A DNA stretch of 64,000 nt from Erysipelotrichaceae bacterium (GTDB lineage: Bacteria; Bacillota_I; Bacilli_A; Erysipelotrichales; Erysipelotrichaceae). The translations under genes were made by a program, and so were the position numbers. The stretch covers positions 1-64,000 of the forward strand of contig JAISTR010000038.1 in the NCBI GenBank assembly GCA_031272515.1, in the 5' to 3' direction. Position 1 is the stretch's first letter, and every line of letters starts with the position of its first letter. Shown in pieces: positions 1 through 7,424 of this stretch. A model generated the notes under the pieces. That model ran no database searches. It saw only the letters and a program-made list of their open reading frames with translations, and was not told the origin of the DNA.

Positions 1-118
1 ACGACCGCCTCTGTTGGCAGCGCCCCCAAGGGAGCGCGGGTTGGCATTCATGCCATCCCTGCCGATAAGCGGTTGCCGGGGACCCCTGAAGCCCAAGGCT
101 TTAGCCTTGGGTAGTTCA
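1..118 (+). mobile_element. Right end of an IS200/IS605-family element (omegaRNA-like), partial
   Basis: The segment ends in a perfect 8-bp hairpin, CCCAAGGC-TTTA-GCCTTGGG (92-111), followed by TAGTTCAC. This is the usual look of the right end of IS200/IS605 elements that carry tnpB. Upstream lie further small hairpins (for example TGGCA-TTCA-TGCCA near 42-55), as in the scaffold of a TnpB guide RNA. Downstream, from about base 119, the sequence is clearly an ATPase gene fragment, so the element boundary is near 117-119. The transposase or tnpB gene, if present, lies before the window. Family assignment is from memory of such ends; the exact last base is uncertain. Confidence 0.62.
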
Positions 119-119
119 C

Positions 120-509
120 TATATGGATGTTGGTTTGCGCAATGCCAGGTTGAATTTCCGGCAATTTAATCCCGGACACCTCATGGAGAATATCCTGTAT
201 AATGAGCTGGTTTGTCGCGGCTATGCGGTGGATGTCGGGGTTGTTACAGATAGGACCAATGGGCAAAACAAACAGTTGGAAATCGACTTTGTGGTCAATC
301 AAAATGATAAGCGGATGTATATTCAGTCGGCTTACCAAATAGACAGTGCGCAAAGTGAAAACCGGGAAACGGTGTCATTGCGGCTGACCGGTGACTTCTT
401 TCGCAAAGTGATCATTCAGAAAGATCTGCCAATTACTTATCAGGATGAAAACGGTATTCTCCATCTCAACACCACCGACTTCCTGCTATCGTTTGATATG
501 CCATTTTAA
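120..509 (+). pseudogene. 3' part of an AAA ATPase gene with a DUF4143 C-terminus, cut by the IS element
   Basis: The reading frame enters directly from the IS end and ends at TAA 507-509. The encoded stretch has the C-terminal block typical of the AAA_14/DUF4143 family: YMDVGLRNARLNFRQ, then LMENILYNEL, RGYAVDVGVV, QLEIDFVV and a final DFLLSFD. The N-terminal ATPase half with Walker motifs is absent, and no ribosome binding site precedes the ATG at 123. These family members are usually 400 or more residues, so about 130 residues remain. The simplest reading is that an IS200/IS605 element inserted in the gene, leaving its 5' half before the window. Confidence 0.7.
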
Positions 510-536
510 AACCGGGCTTCACTTCCCGGTTTTTTC
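510..536 (+). terminator. Intrinsic terminator after the ATPase remnant
   Basis: Stem AACCGGG (510-516) pairs with CCCGGTT (525-531) around an 8-nt loop, followed by a T-run. The same hairpin recurs at 2406-2431 because it is part of a duplicated block. Confidence 0.7.
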
Positions 537-644
537 TTCGGCTTCCTCGTGGCTTTCGGCTTGAAGTTCAACAGATGGCGGCTGGTCTTGTCCGGCTTCA
601 GGATGGTCATGATTTCCTTTTTCTTCTTCTCTACCGCTATATAA
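519..644 (-). pseudogene. Duplicated 3' fragment of an ankyrin-repeat gene
   Basis: About 137 bases (508-644) match 2404-2542 with only a handful of mismatches. The second copy is the 3' end of the intact ankyrin-repeat gene (2415-2843, minus). Read on the minus strand, this copy gives EKEIMTILKPDKTSRHLL-like residues, with one base missing near the end that shifts the last codons. Similarity stops abruptly at about 645. It is a non-coding fragment left by a partial duplication or recombination; no start codon or promoter belongs to it. Confidence 0.6.
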
Positions 645-874
645 CAGACTTTTTGTTTCGTATAGACATCAACTGCATAACGGACGAGCAGATGTATTGG
701 GATGTGACAGATGATAAAACGCTTGCTTACCTTGTTGATACAGTTCGATACAGTTAGTCCACGTTACGCGTATTATAAGGATTTACGCGCGTATTCCTTG
801 TAAAGGGAATCAGACATATTGATACTTTATACTAATATCCGAAACGGTTCTATTTATGAAGGGAGGTACTTGTT

Positions 875-991
875 ATGAAAGTACTGCAGTCTTATTCTTG
901 TCTTGAAGAGATGCTTAACCATTTTGATGATAATGACTGTATGAACCTGATGAAGACGATTTCCAGCTTGTCATCAGCTATTAGTATATAG
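875..991 (+). CDS. Possible 38-residue microprotein
   Basis: A good ribosome binding site (GGGAGG, 861-866) lies 8 bases before ATG 875. The frame reads 38 codons to TAG 989-991 and begins MKVLQSYSCLEEMLN. The peptide is acidic in its middle (HFDDND), has two cysteines and ends in a Ser-rich tail. I recognise no family. It is flanked by a TACTAATATC direct repeat, the second copy starting one base after its stop. It may be a real small protein, a leader peptide, or chance; the binding site is the main support. Confidence 0.3.
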   Translation: MKVLQSYSCLEEMLNHFDDNDCMNLMKTISSLSSAISI

Positions 992-1057
992 TACTAATAT
1001 CGGGTTGCCGTACTTAGTGAAGGGATTGTGATAACAAGACGTGAGAAAAGAGGATGT

Positions 1058-1177
1058 ATGGAACAAGCGATTATGACATTGCGTGATGATACTTACAGTG
1101 GTTACGAAGCAATAGTTAAGGATGGCGCATGCTGCCAGGGATTGCAGCATAATCTGATTTCACTTCATGCCGGTTGA
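1058..1177 (+). CDS. Possible 39-residue microprotein or gene remnant
   Basis: GAGAAAAGAGG precedes two candidate ATG codons in the same region (1054 out of frame, 1058 in frame). From 1058 the frame reads 39 codons to TGA 1175-1177, starting MEQAIMTLRDDTYSGYEAIV and containing a CC pair. No family is recognised. It could be the surviving start of a longer gene whose remainder was lost, since a cre-like site and dyads follow it. Weak evidence. Confidence 0.22.
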   Translation: MEQAIMTLRDDTYSGYEAIVKDGACCQGLQHNLISLHAG

Positions 1178-1182
1178 TTATG

Positions 1183-1217
1183 TGAAATTATGTGATTTCA
1201 AAATGTAATCGCTTTCA
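1183..1217 (+). promoter_or_regulatory. cre-like CcpA site with adjacent dyad
   Basis: TGTAATCGCTTTCA at 1204-1217 fits the degenerate catabolite-responsive element consensus TGWAANCGNTNWCA at every fixed position. Just before it is the dyad TGAAAT-N6-ATTTCA (1183-1200). A site of this kind normally controls a sugar-related gene, but the next gene (1454) is of unknown function. A match to a loose 14-base consensus can arise by chance. Confidence 0.4.
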
Positions 1218-1260
1218 TTTGGGTAGTATATTGAAGGGATAAATGATCAATCAGAGTGAA

Positions 1261-1411
1261 GGTCTGAGCGCTGCCGATGCAAGCGCATGAAGCATCGGAC
1301 TTGTACAAGTGAAGTACCCGTAACTGCCCGGTTAGCGCAGTCCCTGACCATTGATAGGGTAAAGTGTGACTATCAAAGCTTATGTGTTACTAAAACACTT
1401 TTTTTGTGTTT
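1261..1411 (+). ncRNA. Hairpin-rich leader, candidate structured RNA
   Basis: Pairings visible by eye are GGTC (1261-1264) with GACC (1346-1349), GCGCT (1268-1272) with AGCGC (1334-1338), CCGATGC (1274-1280) with GCATCGG (1292-1298), and GTAC with GTAC (1303-1317), so a closed multi-branch element is possible. It is followed by TTGATAG/CTATCAA (1351-1376) and AAACAC/GTGTTT (1393-1411). It does not match any riboswitch class I know. It could be the 5' leader of the gene at 1454. Confidence 0.33.
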
Positions 1412-1453
1412 GGAGACATTAACCCGAAGAAAGGAAAGATGAGGTAATTACTT

Positions 1454-2224
1454 ATGAAGATCGTCTTTTTTATTTTGTATGTTGGTTTGAATTTTATCTG
1501 GTTTGGTTTTTGGTACCTGCGCCAAAAAACGAGTAAAAAGAACCAGGAGGTAGACCTTGTTTTAGATGGAGCAACCATTCTTTTGCATCAGGTCAAAGAT
1601 GTAAAAAGCACGGGTCAAATTTTTGTACAGCTTTTGGCACCAAGGGTTTTTATCAGCGATCAGGATCATGCCTTAATTGTCACGGATGATGGTGCGGTTG
1701 ATATTTTCCTACCGCAGAAAATTGGTGTATACATCAAGGGTGTCGAATGCTTTGAAGAATATGCGAGCATTTTGGAGCACCTGTTGTCGGGTGATTTCGC
1801 ATATTGGGATCAGGATTGCCTTTCCCTCAAAATCACATTAGAGGATCATCAGCTCAACTATGAAATCTGTGATGATTTCTTTGCGGTCTTAAAGCAAACA
1901 GAAACAAAGCCTGGGATTGATTTCGAAGAAGATCGTTTGGGTGCTAATTCACTGAGAGATGGACAACTGGCAGAAATTACGGACTTTAGCGGTACCCCTT
2001 TTTACAGTCTGTCTTTTCAGGAATGTATTTTCCATTCTTATCAAATTGAGAAGAGGGAAGATGGCTTTTATTATTGCCAGGGTAAAAAGATCCTGGTCAA
2101 ACCGCAGGAAGAAACGGACATGGAACAATCCATTAAAGTCATTTACAACAAAAAGATGGATTGCTGGGTGAAATACGACAAACAGGATTACGACTGGTTT
2201 GAAGAGGAGGGGGAAGAATGGTGA
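1454..2224 (+). CDS. Membrane-anchored protein of unknown function
   Basis: A 256-residue protein with one N-terminal membrane helix (about residues 3-22) followed by a basic turn (RQKTSKKN), which predicts an anchored protein with its bulk in the cytoplasm. The rest is acidic, rich in beta-like segments, and ends in an acidic tail (WFEEEGEEW). I recognise no family. GAGG lies about 12 bases before the ATG, a rather long spacing. Its stop overlaps the ATG of the possible small gene at 2218. A hairpin-rich leader and a cre-like site lie upstream, so sugar or RNA-level control is possible but unproven. Confidence 0.6.
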   Translation: MKIVFFILYVGLNFIWFGFWYLRQKTSKKNQEVDLVLDGATILLHQVKDVKSTGQIFVQLLAPRVFISDQDHALIVTDDGAVDIFLPQKIGVYIKGVECFEEYASILEHLLSGDFAYWDQDCLSLKITLEDHQLNYEICDDFFAVLKQTETKPGIDFEEDRLGANSLRDGQLAEITDFSGTPFYSLSFQECIFHSYQIEKREDGFYYCQGKKILVKPQEETDMEQSIKVIYNKKMDCWVKYDKQDYDWFEEEGEEW

Positions 2225-2544
2225 ATCAGCACGGCTGTTATAGTACGGAAGGGTGTTCCTCAGGTTTATTATTGGGGAAGTTTAAAAACGAAGACTTGAT
2301 GGCTTTGTTTGCTTTGCTATTACATATCAGGCTTTGGTGCTTGCACCCAATAGATAAACCCATGACGCACCCGTTTCTACAAGCAGTCAAATCAGAAGTC
2401 CAAAAAACCGGGTTTCACTTCCCGGTTTTTTCTTTGGCTTCCTTCTTGGCTTTCGGCTTGAAGTTCAACAGATGGCGGCTGGTCTTGTCCGGCTTCAGGA
2501 TGGTCATGATTTCCTTTTCCTTCCTCTCTACCGCTATATCATAG
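2218..2544 (+). CDS. Doubtful small ORF overlapping the previous stop, probably truncated
   Basis: The start ATG overlaps the stop of the preceding gene (ATGGTGA) and a strong GAGGAGGGGG binding site precedes it, which suggests translational coupling. The first 60 or so codons are unique sequence, but after about 2404 the frame runs through the duplicated terminator and antisense to the ankyrin gene. The natural 3' end was therefore probably lost when that block was placed here. No family is recognised, and only the start signals support it. Confidence 0.2.
   Translation: MVNQHGCYSTEGCSSGLLLGKFKNEDLMALFALLLHIRLWCLHPIDKPMTHPFLQAVKSEVQKTGFHFPVFSLASFLAFGLKFNRWRLVLSGFRMVMISFSFLSTAIS
2406..2431 (+). 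terminator. Intrinsic terminator, second copy
   Basis: AACCGGG (2406-2412) pairs with CCCGGTT (2421-2427), followed by Ts. It overlaps the last codons of the ankyrin gene on the other strand, whose stop lies in the hairpin. Confidence 0.65.
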
Positions 2545-2843
2545 GCTGTCTGGTCAAACATGTTTTTCAGATTCAAATCCGCACCATGACTGACCAGCAC
2601 CTTCACGACATTCTTGTGTCCGTAGTATACCGCTTCCATCAAGGGTGTATAGCCATCGACATTCGCTTTGTTGATATCGGCATTCGCCCCAATCAGGATT
2701 TCGGTATTGGCAGCCTGTCCTTCCCGGGCCGCAATATGCAAGAGCGTATCAAAAGGTCCGGTGCCATTGAGGTCACTGAAGTCGTGTCCGGGGTGAAACA
2801 GGTCCCGATAGCTGTCAATCACTTTTTTAAGTTTGTCACTCAT
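2415..2843 (-). CDS. Ankyrin-repeat protein
   Basis: A 142-residue protein carrying about three ankyrin units. Clear repeat cores are DTLLHIAAREGQAANTEILI, GYTPLMEAVYYGHKNVVKVL with SHGADLNLKN, and QTAYDIAVERKEKEIMTIL. Such repeats bind other proteins; no catalytic domain is attached. The basic Lys-rich tail ends in a terminator-forming sequence. I place the start at MSDKLKK because AGGGGAG lies just upstream, rather than at an ATG eight codons earlier. A TATAAT (2868-2873 on the minus strand) could be its -10. A diverged copy of its 3' end lies at 508-644. Confidence 0.75.
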   Translation of the reverse strand: MSDKLKKVIDSYRDLFHPGHDFSDLNGTGPFDTLLHIAAREGQAANTEILIGANADINKANVDGYTPLMEAVYYGHKNVVKVLVSHGADLNLKNMFDQTAYDIAVERKEKEIMTILKPDKTSRHLLNFKPKAKKEAKEKTGK

Positions 2844-2935
2844 ACGCTCCCCTTGCTCTATACCCAATCATTATAGCGAATGCCAAAGGGAAAAGACAGA
2901 GACAAAAGAAGAGAACTGTCTTTTAATAAGCGTGA

Positions 2936-2941
2936 TATGAT
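2936..2941 (+). promoter_or_regulatory. Extended -10 promoter for the aminotransferase gene
   Basis: TG-A-TATGAT, an extended -10 ending 24 bases before ATG 2966. No convincing -35 is seen. Confidence 0.4.
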
Positions 2942-2965
2942 GTTTCTGGAAAGAACGGTGATGAC

Positions 2966-4171
2966 ATGATTACAGATAAAATGACGGCAGCCTTTCAAAA
3001 GAGCAGCGGCGGCTTATTTGCGGAAGTGGAGAAAGCGGATGTCGGGGACAGCTACCGACAACTACAGAAGCAGGGCGTGCGCCTATTGGGCTGGGCTGAT
3101 CCCTTTATGCCGGATGAGGCAATGCCTGCACATGTAAGGAGTGCTTTGTTAAAAGCAATCTCATCCCCCGCTGCCACCCACTATACGGCACCGGTGGGAA
3201 ACGGCGAACTCAAGATCGCACTGGCAGAAAAGCTGTTACGGGTGAATCATTTGAAGGTGGACCCGTTTCGCAATATCCTGATTACCCCGGGCTCCGACAG
3301 CGGACTTTACTATGCGATACTGCCCTTTATCAATCCCGGGGATGAGGTATTGATTCCCTCGCCCTCCTACCCCAACAACTTTACGGATATCGAGATGATG
3401 TCGGGCAAGGTAGTACCAATCGAGCTGAAGGCAGAAAACGGCTATCAGCTGGATATCAGGGAATTTAAAAAGAAGCTGAGTCCCAGAACCAAGATGGTGC
3501 TTTTGACCCATCCCAATAATCCGACCACGACCATTTACAATAAGCAGTCGCTTAGTGATCTGCGCGACTTTGTGGTAGAGAATGACCTGGTTCTGGTGGT
3601 TGACCAGGCCTTTGAGGATTTCTGCTATGCCAGAGAGCTGATTACCCCAGCCAGTCTGCCCGGATTATTTGAGCGGACTGTTTCGGTCTTCTCCTTCTCC
3701 AAGGGCATGGGCTTGTCAGGACTCAGGATTGCCTACCTGGTGGCACCTGATACCATCATGGATAAGCTTTACGCAAATGCCGTGGCTGTAATCGGTGCCA
3801 CCAGCACCAGTGCCCAGCTGGCTGCCATTGCTGCCCTGAAAGATCCGTCCTTCATGGAAGTCTTTGCCAGCGCGTTTGCCTACCGTGCCAAAAAGGCATA
3901 TGAAATATTTTCAACCGTTCCCAAAGTAAAACTGCTACAGCCGGAATCGGGTTTTCTTTGTTGGCTGGATGTCAGCCAGTTGGCAGACTCCTCAGAAATG
4001 GTTTCCTATTTACTAAAGGAAGCGAAGGTCTCGGTCAATGATGGCAAAAACTATGGGCTTGGCGGAGAAGGGCACCTGCGCATTGTGTTGGGTGTCTATC
4101 GCGATGACGAAAAGCTCATCGGGATTCTAGAGGATATCAAGAAGGCCCTGTGTGCTTATCCAAGCAAGTAA
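2966..4171 (+). CDS. PLP-dependent aminotransferase, class I/II
   Basis: A 401-residue fold-type I aminotransferase, expected to move an amino group between an amino acid and a 2-oxo acid in the cytoplasm. Seen in order are the GNGELKIALAEKL helix, the cofactor-contact region PGSDSGLYYAI, the HPNNPTTT motif, the Asp in VVDQAFEDF that contacts the pyridoxal ring, and the Schiff-base lysine in SFSKGMGLSGLRIAYL. The C-terminal domain includes GFLCWLD and HLRIVLG, where the last Arg would hold the substrate carboxylate. Length is normal. It stands alone, so the substrate cannot be told from context. The start is preceded only by a weak AAAGAACGG. Confidence 0.9.
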   Translation: MITDKMTAAFQKSSGGLFAEVEKADVGDSYRQLQKQGVRLLGWADPFMPDEAMPAHVRSALLKAISSPAATHYTAPVGNGELKIALAEKLLRVNHLKVDPFRNILITPGSDSGLYYAILPFINPGDEVLIPSPSYPNNFTDIEMMSGKVVPIELKAENGYQLDIREFKKKLSPRTKMVLLTHPNNPTTTIYNKQSLSDLRDFVVENDLVLVVDQAFEDFCYARELITPASLPGLFERTVSVFSFSKGMGLSGLRIAYLVAPDTIMDKLYANAVAVIGATSTSAQLAAIAALKDPSFMEVFASAFAYRAKKAYEIFSTVPKVKLLQPESGFLCWLDVSQLADSSEMVSYLLKEAKVSVNDGKNYGLGGEGHLRIVLGVYRDDEKLIGILEDIKKALCAYPSK

Positions 4172-4320
4172 GCACCCGGTTTTAACAGTTATTTAAGACT
4201 TGTTTCCAGACTTTACCATAAAACCTGAAAAGAGCGCAATTTCTGTCATTTTTTCTATTTTTTTGACGGCCGCTTTGTTATATACTAAGAAACGGTTATG
4301 TATAAGAAGAGGTAGAGACT

Positions 4321-4998
4321 ATGACGCTAAGATTCAAACCGAGTTTACAGATTCCTGACACTGGCCTGATCATCGGCACCGAGCTTTACCAAAACCGTCA
4401 TTCCACGATGCGCAAGCCCGCCTTCTACAAGGCAATCCGGCGCTTGATTGACGAAGAGAAACTGATTCAAATCGACCGCGACGCCTTTTTGCCGGTCGGC
4501 TGTGAAGCCAATAACAAGGCGGAACTGGAAAAAATTATCCTGTCCTACTATATGGACAAACAAAGCGGTATGTATGCCAAAGATTCACTGTTATTTCAAT
4601 TGGGTTTAATCAACCGCAAGCCGGCCATAGTACAGATTTATTCCAACCGGCTCTTGTCCCAAACCCGCCGGATTGCCCACATCCAGGTCAAATACAAAGA
4701 CATAGTCTTCACCGAGAATGTACAGGCAATTTTGACCTGCCTGGAAATCCTGGACCAGCATCCCCGCTTTGATTCGCTGGATCCCCAGGGCCTCCGGCTG
4801 ATGTTGACCCGCTATGCGAAGAAATACAGTGACCTGACCCTGGGCACGATTCTCAAGCGCATCCGTGTACGCAGTGCCACCCTGTATCTGTTTGGACAGC
4901 TCTTGCAAGAGTTGAATCTGCCCAACTCGTTTGCGGATACGCTGGAGGCTCCCTACCGCCGTCCGGATCTGGATTTGAAAAAGCTCTTAAATGGCTAA
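4321..4998 (+). CDS. AbiEi-like/DUF6088-type protein, possible orphan antitoxin
   Basis: A 225-residue protein whose N-terminus looks like a winged helix (FYKAIRRLIDEEKLIQIDRDAFLPV), the arrangement seen in AbiEi-type antitoxins where a small DNA-binding domain ends in a 'gkl.ri.rg.Y' strand. The middle (KDSLLFQLGLINRKPAIVQIYSN, then RRIAHIQVKYKDIVF and ILTCLEILD) resembles the AbiEi C-terminal domain. No AbiEii nucleotidyltransferase toxin follows: the next gene is a housekeeping transferase whose promoter overlaps this stop codon. It may be a free regulator or a leftover of a pair. The assignment is by motif impression only. AGAGG precedes the ATG. Confidence 0.5.
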   Translation: MTLRFKPSLQIPDTGLIIGTELYQNRHSTMRKPAFYKAIRRLIDEEKLIQIDRDAFLPVGCEANNKAELEKIILSYYMDKQSGMYAKDSLLFQLGLINRKPAIVQIYSNRLLSQTRRIAHIQVKYKDIVFTENVQAILTCLEILDQHPRFDSLDPQGLRLMLTRYAKKYSDLTLGTILKRIRVRSATLYLFGQLLQELNLPNSFADTLEAPYRRPDLDLKKLLNG

Positions 4999-5009
4999 AG
5001 CACTCATGA

Positions 5010-5015
5010 TATAAT
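5010..5015 (+). promoter_or_regulatory. Extended -10 promoter for the TagO/WecA-like gene
   Basis: TGATATAAT (5007-5015) is an extended -10 with a perfect TATAAT, just after the upstream stop codon. Transcription from about 5022 would exclude an in-frame TTG at 5015 and favours ATG 5039 as the start. Confidence 0.55.
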
Positions 5016-5038
5016 TGGGGCGAACCTATGGGGAATCT

Positions 5039-6127
5039 ATGAGCCAATTGGTACTGTTTTTAAAAGCAAATCTGCTGCACTTTGTAAGTGCTGCCCTCAT
5101 CGCGGTGGTACTGGTCCCGGTTCTGAATAAAACCGGGATTGCCCTGGGCATCTATGCCCGCCAGAACAACCGCACCATTCACACCGGGAAGGTGGTCCGC
5201 ATCGGCGGTGCTTCCATCTACCTGGCTTTTTTGATTTCCATGTGCATTTTTCTGAAAGCGGACCGCACCATCAATGGCATTCTGCTTGGCGGTTTAATCA
5301 TATTTATTGTCGGACTGGTGGATGACATCTACGACTTGAAACCGATGGTGAAGCTGGCCGGACAGATTGCGGCGGCGCTGGTGGCGATGTTTGTCGGCGG
5401 GGTTGGATTAGAAACCCTGAACCTGCCTTTTCATATCACCCTGCGCTTTGGCGCCCTCAACTACCTGATTACCTTCTTCTGGATTCTGGGGATTGCCAAT
5501 GCCATCAATCTGATCGATGGTCTGGATGGCCTGGCTGCCGGCATCAGCGCCATCGTTTTGGCAACCATCGGGTTTCTGGCAGTCGCCATGGGATCCACCT
5601 CTGTCGGCACGATGGCGATGCTCTTGTGCGGGGCGACCATCGGTTTTCTGATTTTCAATTTTCACCCGGCCCGGATCTTTATGGGCGACTGCGGGGCTTT
5701 ATACCTGGGATACAACATCGCCTGCTTTTCACTGTTGGGTTTTAAGACCGCAACCTTCATTACCCTGGCGCTGCCGATTATCGTACTGTCGGTGCCGATT
5801 CTCGACACCCTGATTGCGATTGTGCGCCGGCGCTTGAAGGGGGTAAGCTTCTCCCAGGGAGACAAGGAGCACATGCACCATATCCTGATGTACCGGCTGA
5901 AGCTGGGGCATGTCAAGGCGGTGCTGGTACTCTATCTGGTCACAGCCCTGTTTGCGGCTACGGCGCTGGTGAGCTATTACCATGAAAGATGGGGCTTGGC
6001 GCTGTTATTGGTTTTGATCTTTGGCTTTGAGCTGTTTGTGGAAGCGACCGACATGGTCAATGTGCGCTATCACCCCTTAATGGGCCTGTCCCGCCGCTTA
6101 TTCGGGGTTCCCAAGAAACGCCAATGA
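5039..6127 (+). CDS. Undecaprenyl-phosphate GlcNAc-1-phosphate transferase (TagO/WecA/MraY family)
   Basis: A 362-residue polytopic membrane enzyme of glycosyltransferase family 4. It moves a sugar-1-phosphate from a UDP-sugar to undecaprenyl phosphate, the first step of teichoic acid or cell-wall polysaccharide synthesis. Family motifs are present in order: VVRIGGASIYL, the Asp pair in VDDIYDLKP, NLIDGLDGLAAG, FNFHPARIFMGDCGALYLGY, and the cytoplasmic VPILDTLIAIVRRRLKG loop with KEHMHH. There are about ten hydrophobic segments. ATG 5039 has GGGGAA just upstream and lies after the predicted transcription start. The stop overlaps the ATG of tilS by four bases, so the two genes are coupled. Confidence 0.9.
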   Translation: MSQLVLFLKANLLHFVSAALIAVVLVPVLNKTGIALGIYARQNNRTIHTGKVVRIGGASIYLAFLISMCIFLKADRTINGILLGGLIIFIVGLVDDIYDLKPMVKLAGQIAAALVAMFVGGVGLETLNLPFHITLRFGALNYLITFFWILGIANAINLIDGLDGLAAGISAIVLATIGFLAVAMGSTSVGTMAMLLCGATIGFLIFNFHPARIFMGDCGALYLGYNIACFSLLGFKTATFITLALPIIVLSVPILDTLIAIVRRRLKGVSFSQGDKEHMHHILMYRLKLGHVKAVLVLYLVTALFAATALVSYYHERWGLALLLVLIFGFELFVEATDMVNVRYHPLMGLSRRLFGVPKKRQ

Positions 6128-7368
6128 AGAAGCTGGTGGTGGGGGTCAGCGGCGGTCCGGATTCGATGGCGGTGCTGGATATGTTAAGAATTGCGGGCCA
6201 TCAGCTGATTGTGGCCCATGTCAACTATCATAAACGCGACAGCGCTGACCGCGATCAGGCGATTGTCGAATCGTACTGCAAACAGTATCAGATTGACTGT
6301 GCTATTCTGGATTATAAAAAGCAGAAGAAAGGAAACTTTCAGGCGCTGGCGCGCCAGGCGCGCTATCGCTTTTTTAAAGAGCTGATTCTAAAATACCAGG
6401 GGCAGGCGGTGGTGGTTGCCCATCATCAGGACGACCATCTGGAGACCTACCTGTTACAGAAAAAACGGGGCAGTGAGCCGTCCTATTATGGTTTAAGAGA
6501 GGTCTCGAATGTGGAGTCTGTGGAAGTCTGGCGTCCCTATTTGCATCTGTGCAAGGATCAGCTTTTGGATTATTGCAAGACAAACAATATTCCCTATGGC
6601 CTGGACGAATCCAATGATTCCATGCGCTACAGCCGCAACCGGATCCGTCTAGAGGTGCAGGCTTTAAATGAAGACCAAAGAAAACAGCTGTTAAAAGAAA
6701 TCGAAATCTTAAATCAAGACAAGCAAAAGCAGGAAACAAAGCTCGCGCAACTCTACAAAAGCATCTTTGACTCCTTTGATCAAAATGCCTACAAAAACCA
6801 GGAGGAAAAACTGCGCTTACTTTTGGTACGCCGCTGGTTGAGAGGCCAGGGCTATTATTATGAGACTTCTCCACAGTGCCGGCAGCTTGATTTGGCACTT
6901 TGCCATAAGGAATCATTTTCTTTAAGCGGACAGACGTATTTGATTTGTGAGCAAGGCTTAATAAAAGCCCTGCCGGTATCTGTCTATACCTATGTTTTAT
7001 CCGACATCAAGTACTTTGTTACGGATTGCTTTGAATTGGCTGGACAGGGTACTTCCCTGGAGGCGGTGTGTGTTACGGAAGAGGACTTTCCCTTAGTCAT
7101 CCGCAACTGGCAGCCCGGAGACAAGATTGACCTGCGCTTTGGCACCAAAGCGGTCTCCCGGTTTTTTGTGGACCGCAAAATCCGCAAGGACCAGCGGGCC
7201 AACTGGCCGGTGCTTGTCAACTGCCAGAATAAAATCATCCTGGTTCCGGGTCTGGGCTGTGATCTTTCGCATTATGGAGTGAAGCCGTCTTTTTATTTGA
7301 GCGCAAACCCCTTGACAGCGACAGGGGCAAACCTTATAGTTAAGAATGTAAAATATTTAGGAGGTTAA
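6124..7368 (+). CDS. tilS: tRNA(Ile)-lysidine synthase
   Basis: This 414-residue ATP-pyrophosphatase attaches lysine to C34 of the CAU-anticodon tRNA-Ile, letting it read AUA, and is essential in most bacteria. The N-terminus has the PP-loop motif SGGPDSM (about residues 9-15), followed by AHVNYHKR, ARQARYRFF and AHHQDDHLETYLL, all typical of TilS. The C-terminal domain carries IRNWQPGDKIDLR and RFFVDRKIRKDQRANWPVL, the usual tRNA-binding end. The order tilS-hpt-ftsH is conserved in Firmicutes. The start overlaps the preceding stop (ATGA). Confidence 0.95.
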   Translation: MKKLVVGVSGGPDSMAVLDMLRIAGHQLIVAHVNYHKRDSADRDQAIVESYCKQYQIDCAILDYKKQKKGNFQALARQARYRFFKELILKYQGQAVVVAHHQDDHLETYLLQKKRGSEPSYYGLREVSNVESVEVWRPYLHLCKDQLLDYCKTNNIPYGLDESNDSMRYSRNRIRLEVQALNEDQRKQLLKEIEILNQDKQKQETKLAQLYKSIFDSFDQNAYKNQEEKLRLLLVRRWLRGQGYYYETSPQCRQLDLALCHKESFSLSGQTYLICEQGLIKALPVSVYTYVLSDIKYFVTDCFELAGQGTSLEAVCVTEEDFPLVIRNWQPGDKIDLRFGTKAVSRFFVDRKIRKDQRANWPVLVNCQNKIILVPGLGCDLSHYGVKPSFYLSANPLTATGANLIVKNVKYLGG

Positions 7369-7424
7369 ATATTTTATAGGGAGGAGAGGCAAAAAAGGAC
7401 ATAATGAGGACGGATGAGTCGCGC

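Larger units (their letters stand above)
645..1453. other. Long stretch without a recognised gene
   Basis: No known protein is encoded here. It holds two possible microprotein ORFs (875-991 and 1058-1177), a direct repeat TACTAATATC at 830-839 and 992-1001, a dyad TGAAAT-N6-ATTTCA at 1183-1200, a cre-like site at 1204-1217, and a hairpin-rich segment at 1261-1411 just before the gene at 1454. It looks like recombined accessory DNA whose downstream half is the leader of that gene. Confidence 0.5.

Noticed and set aside
4263-4286. TTGACG...TATACT as a promoter for the AbiEi-like gene
   Set aside because: The spacer is only 12 bases, too short for a normal promoter.
6374-6916. 180-codon minus-strand frame inside tilS
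   Set aside because: It runs antisense to a clearly conserved coding gene, has no ribosome binding site, and its composition (Pro/Gly/Arg-rich) is what the tilS codons give on the other strand.
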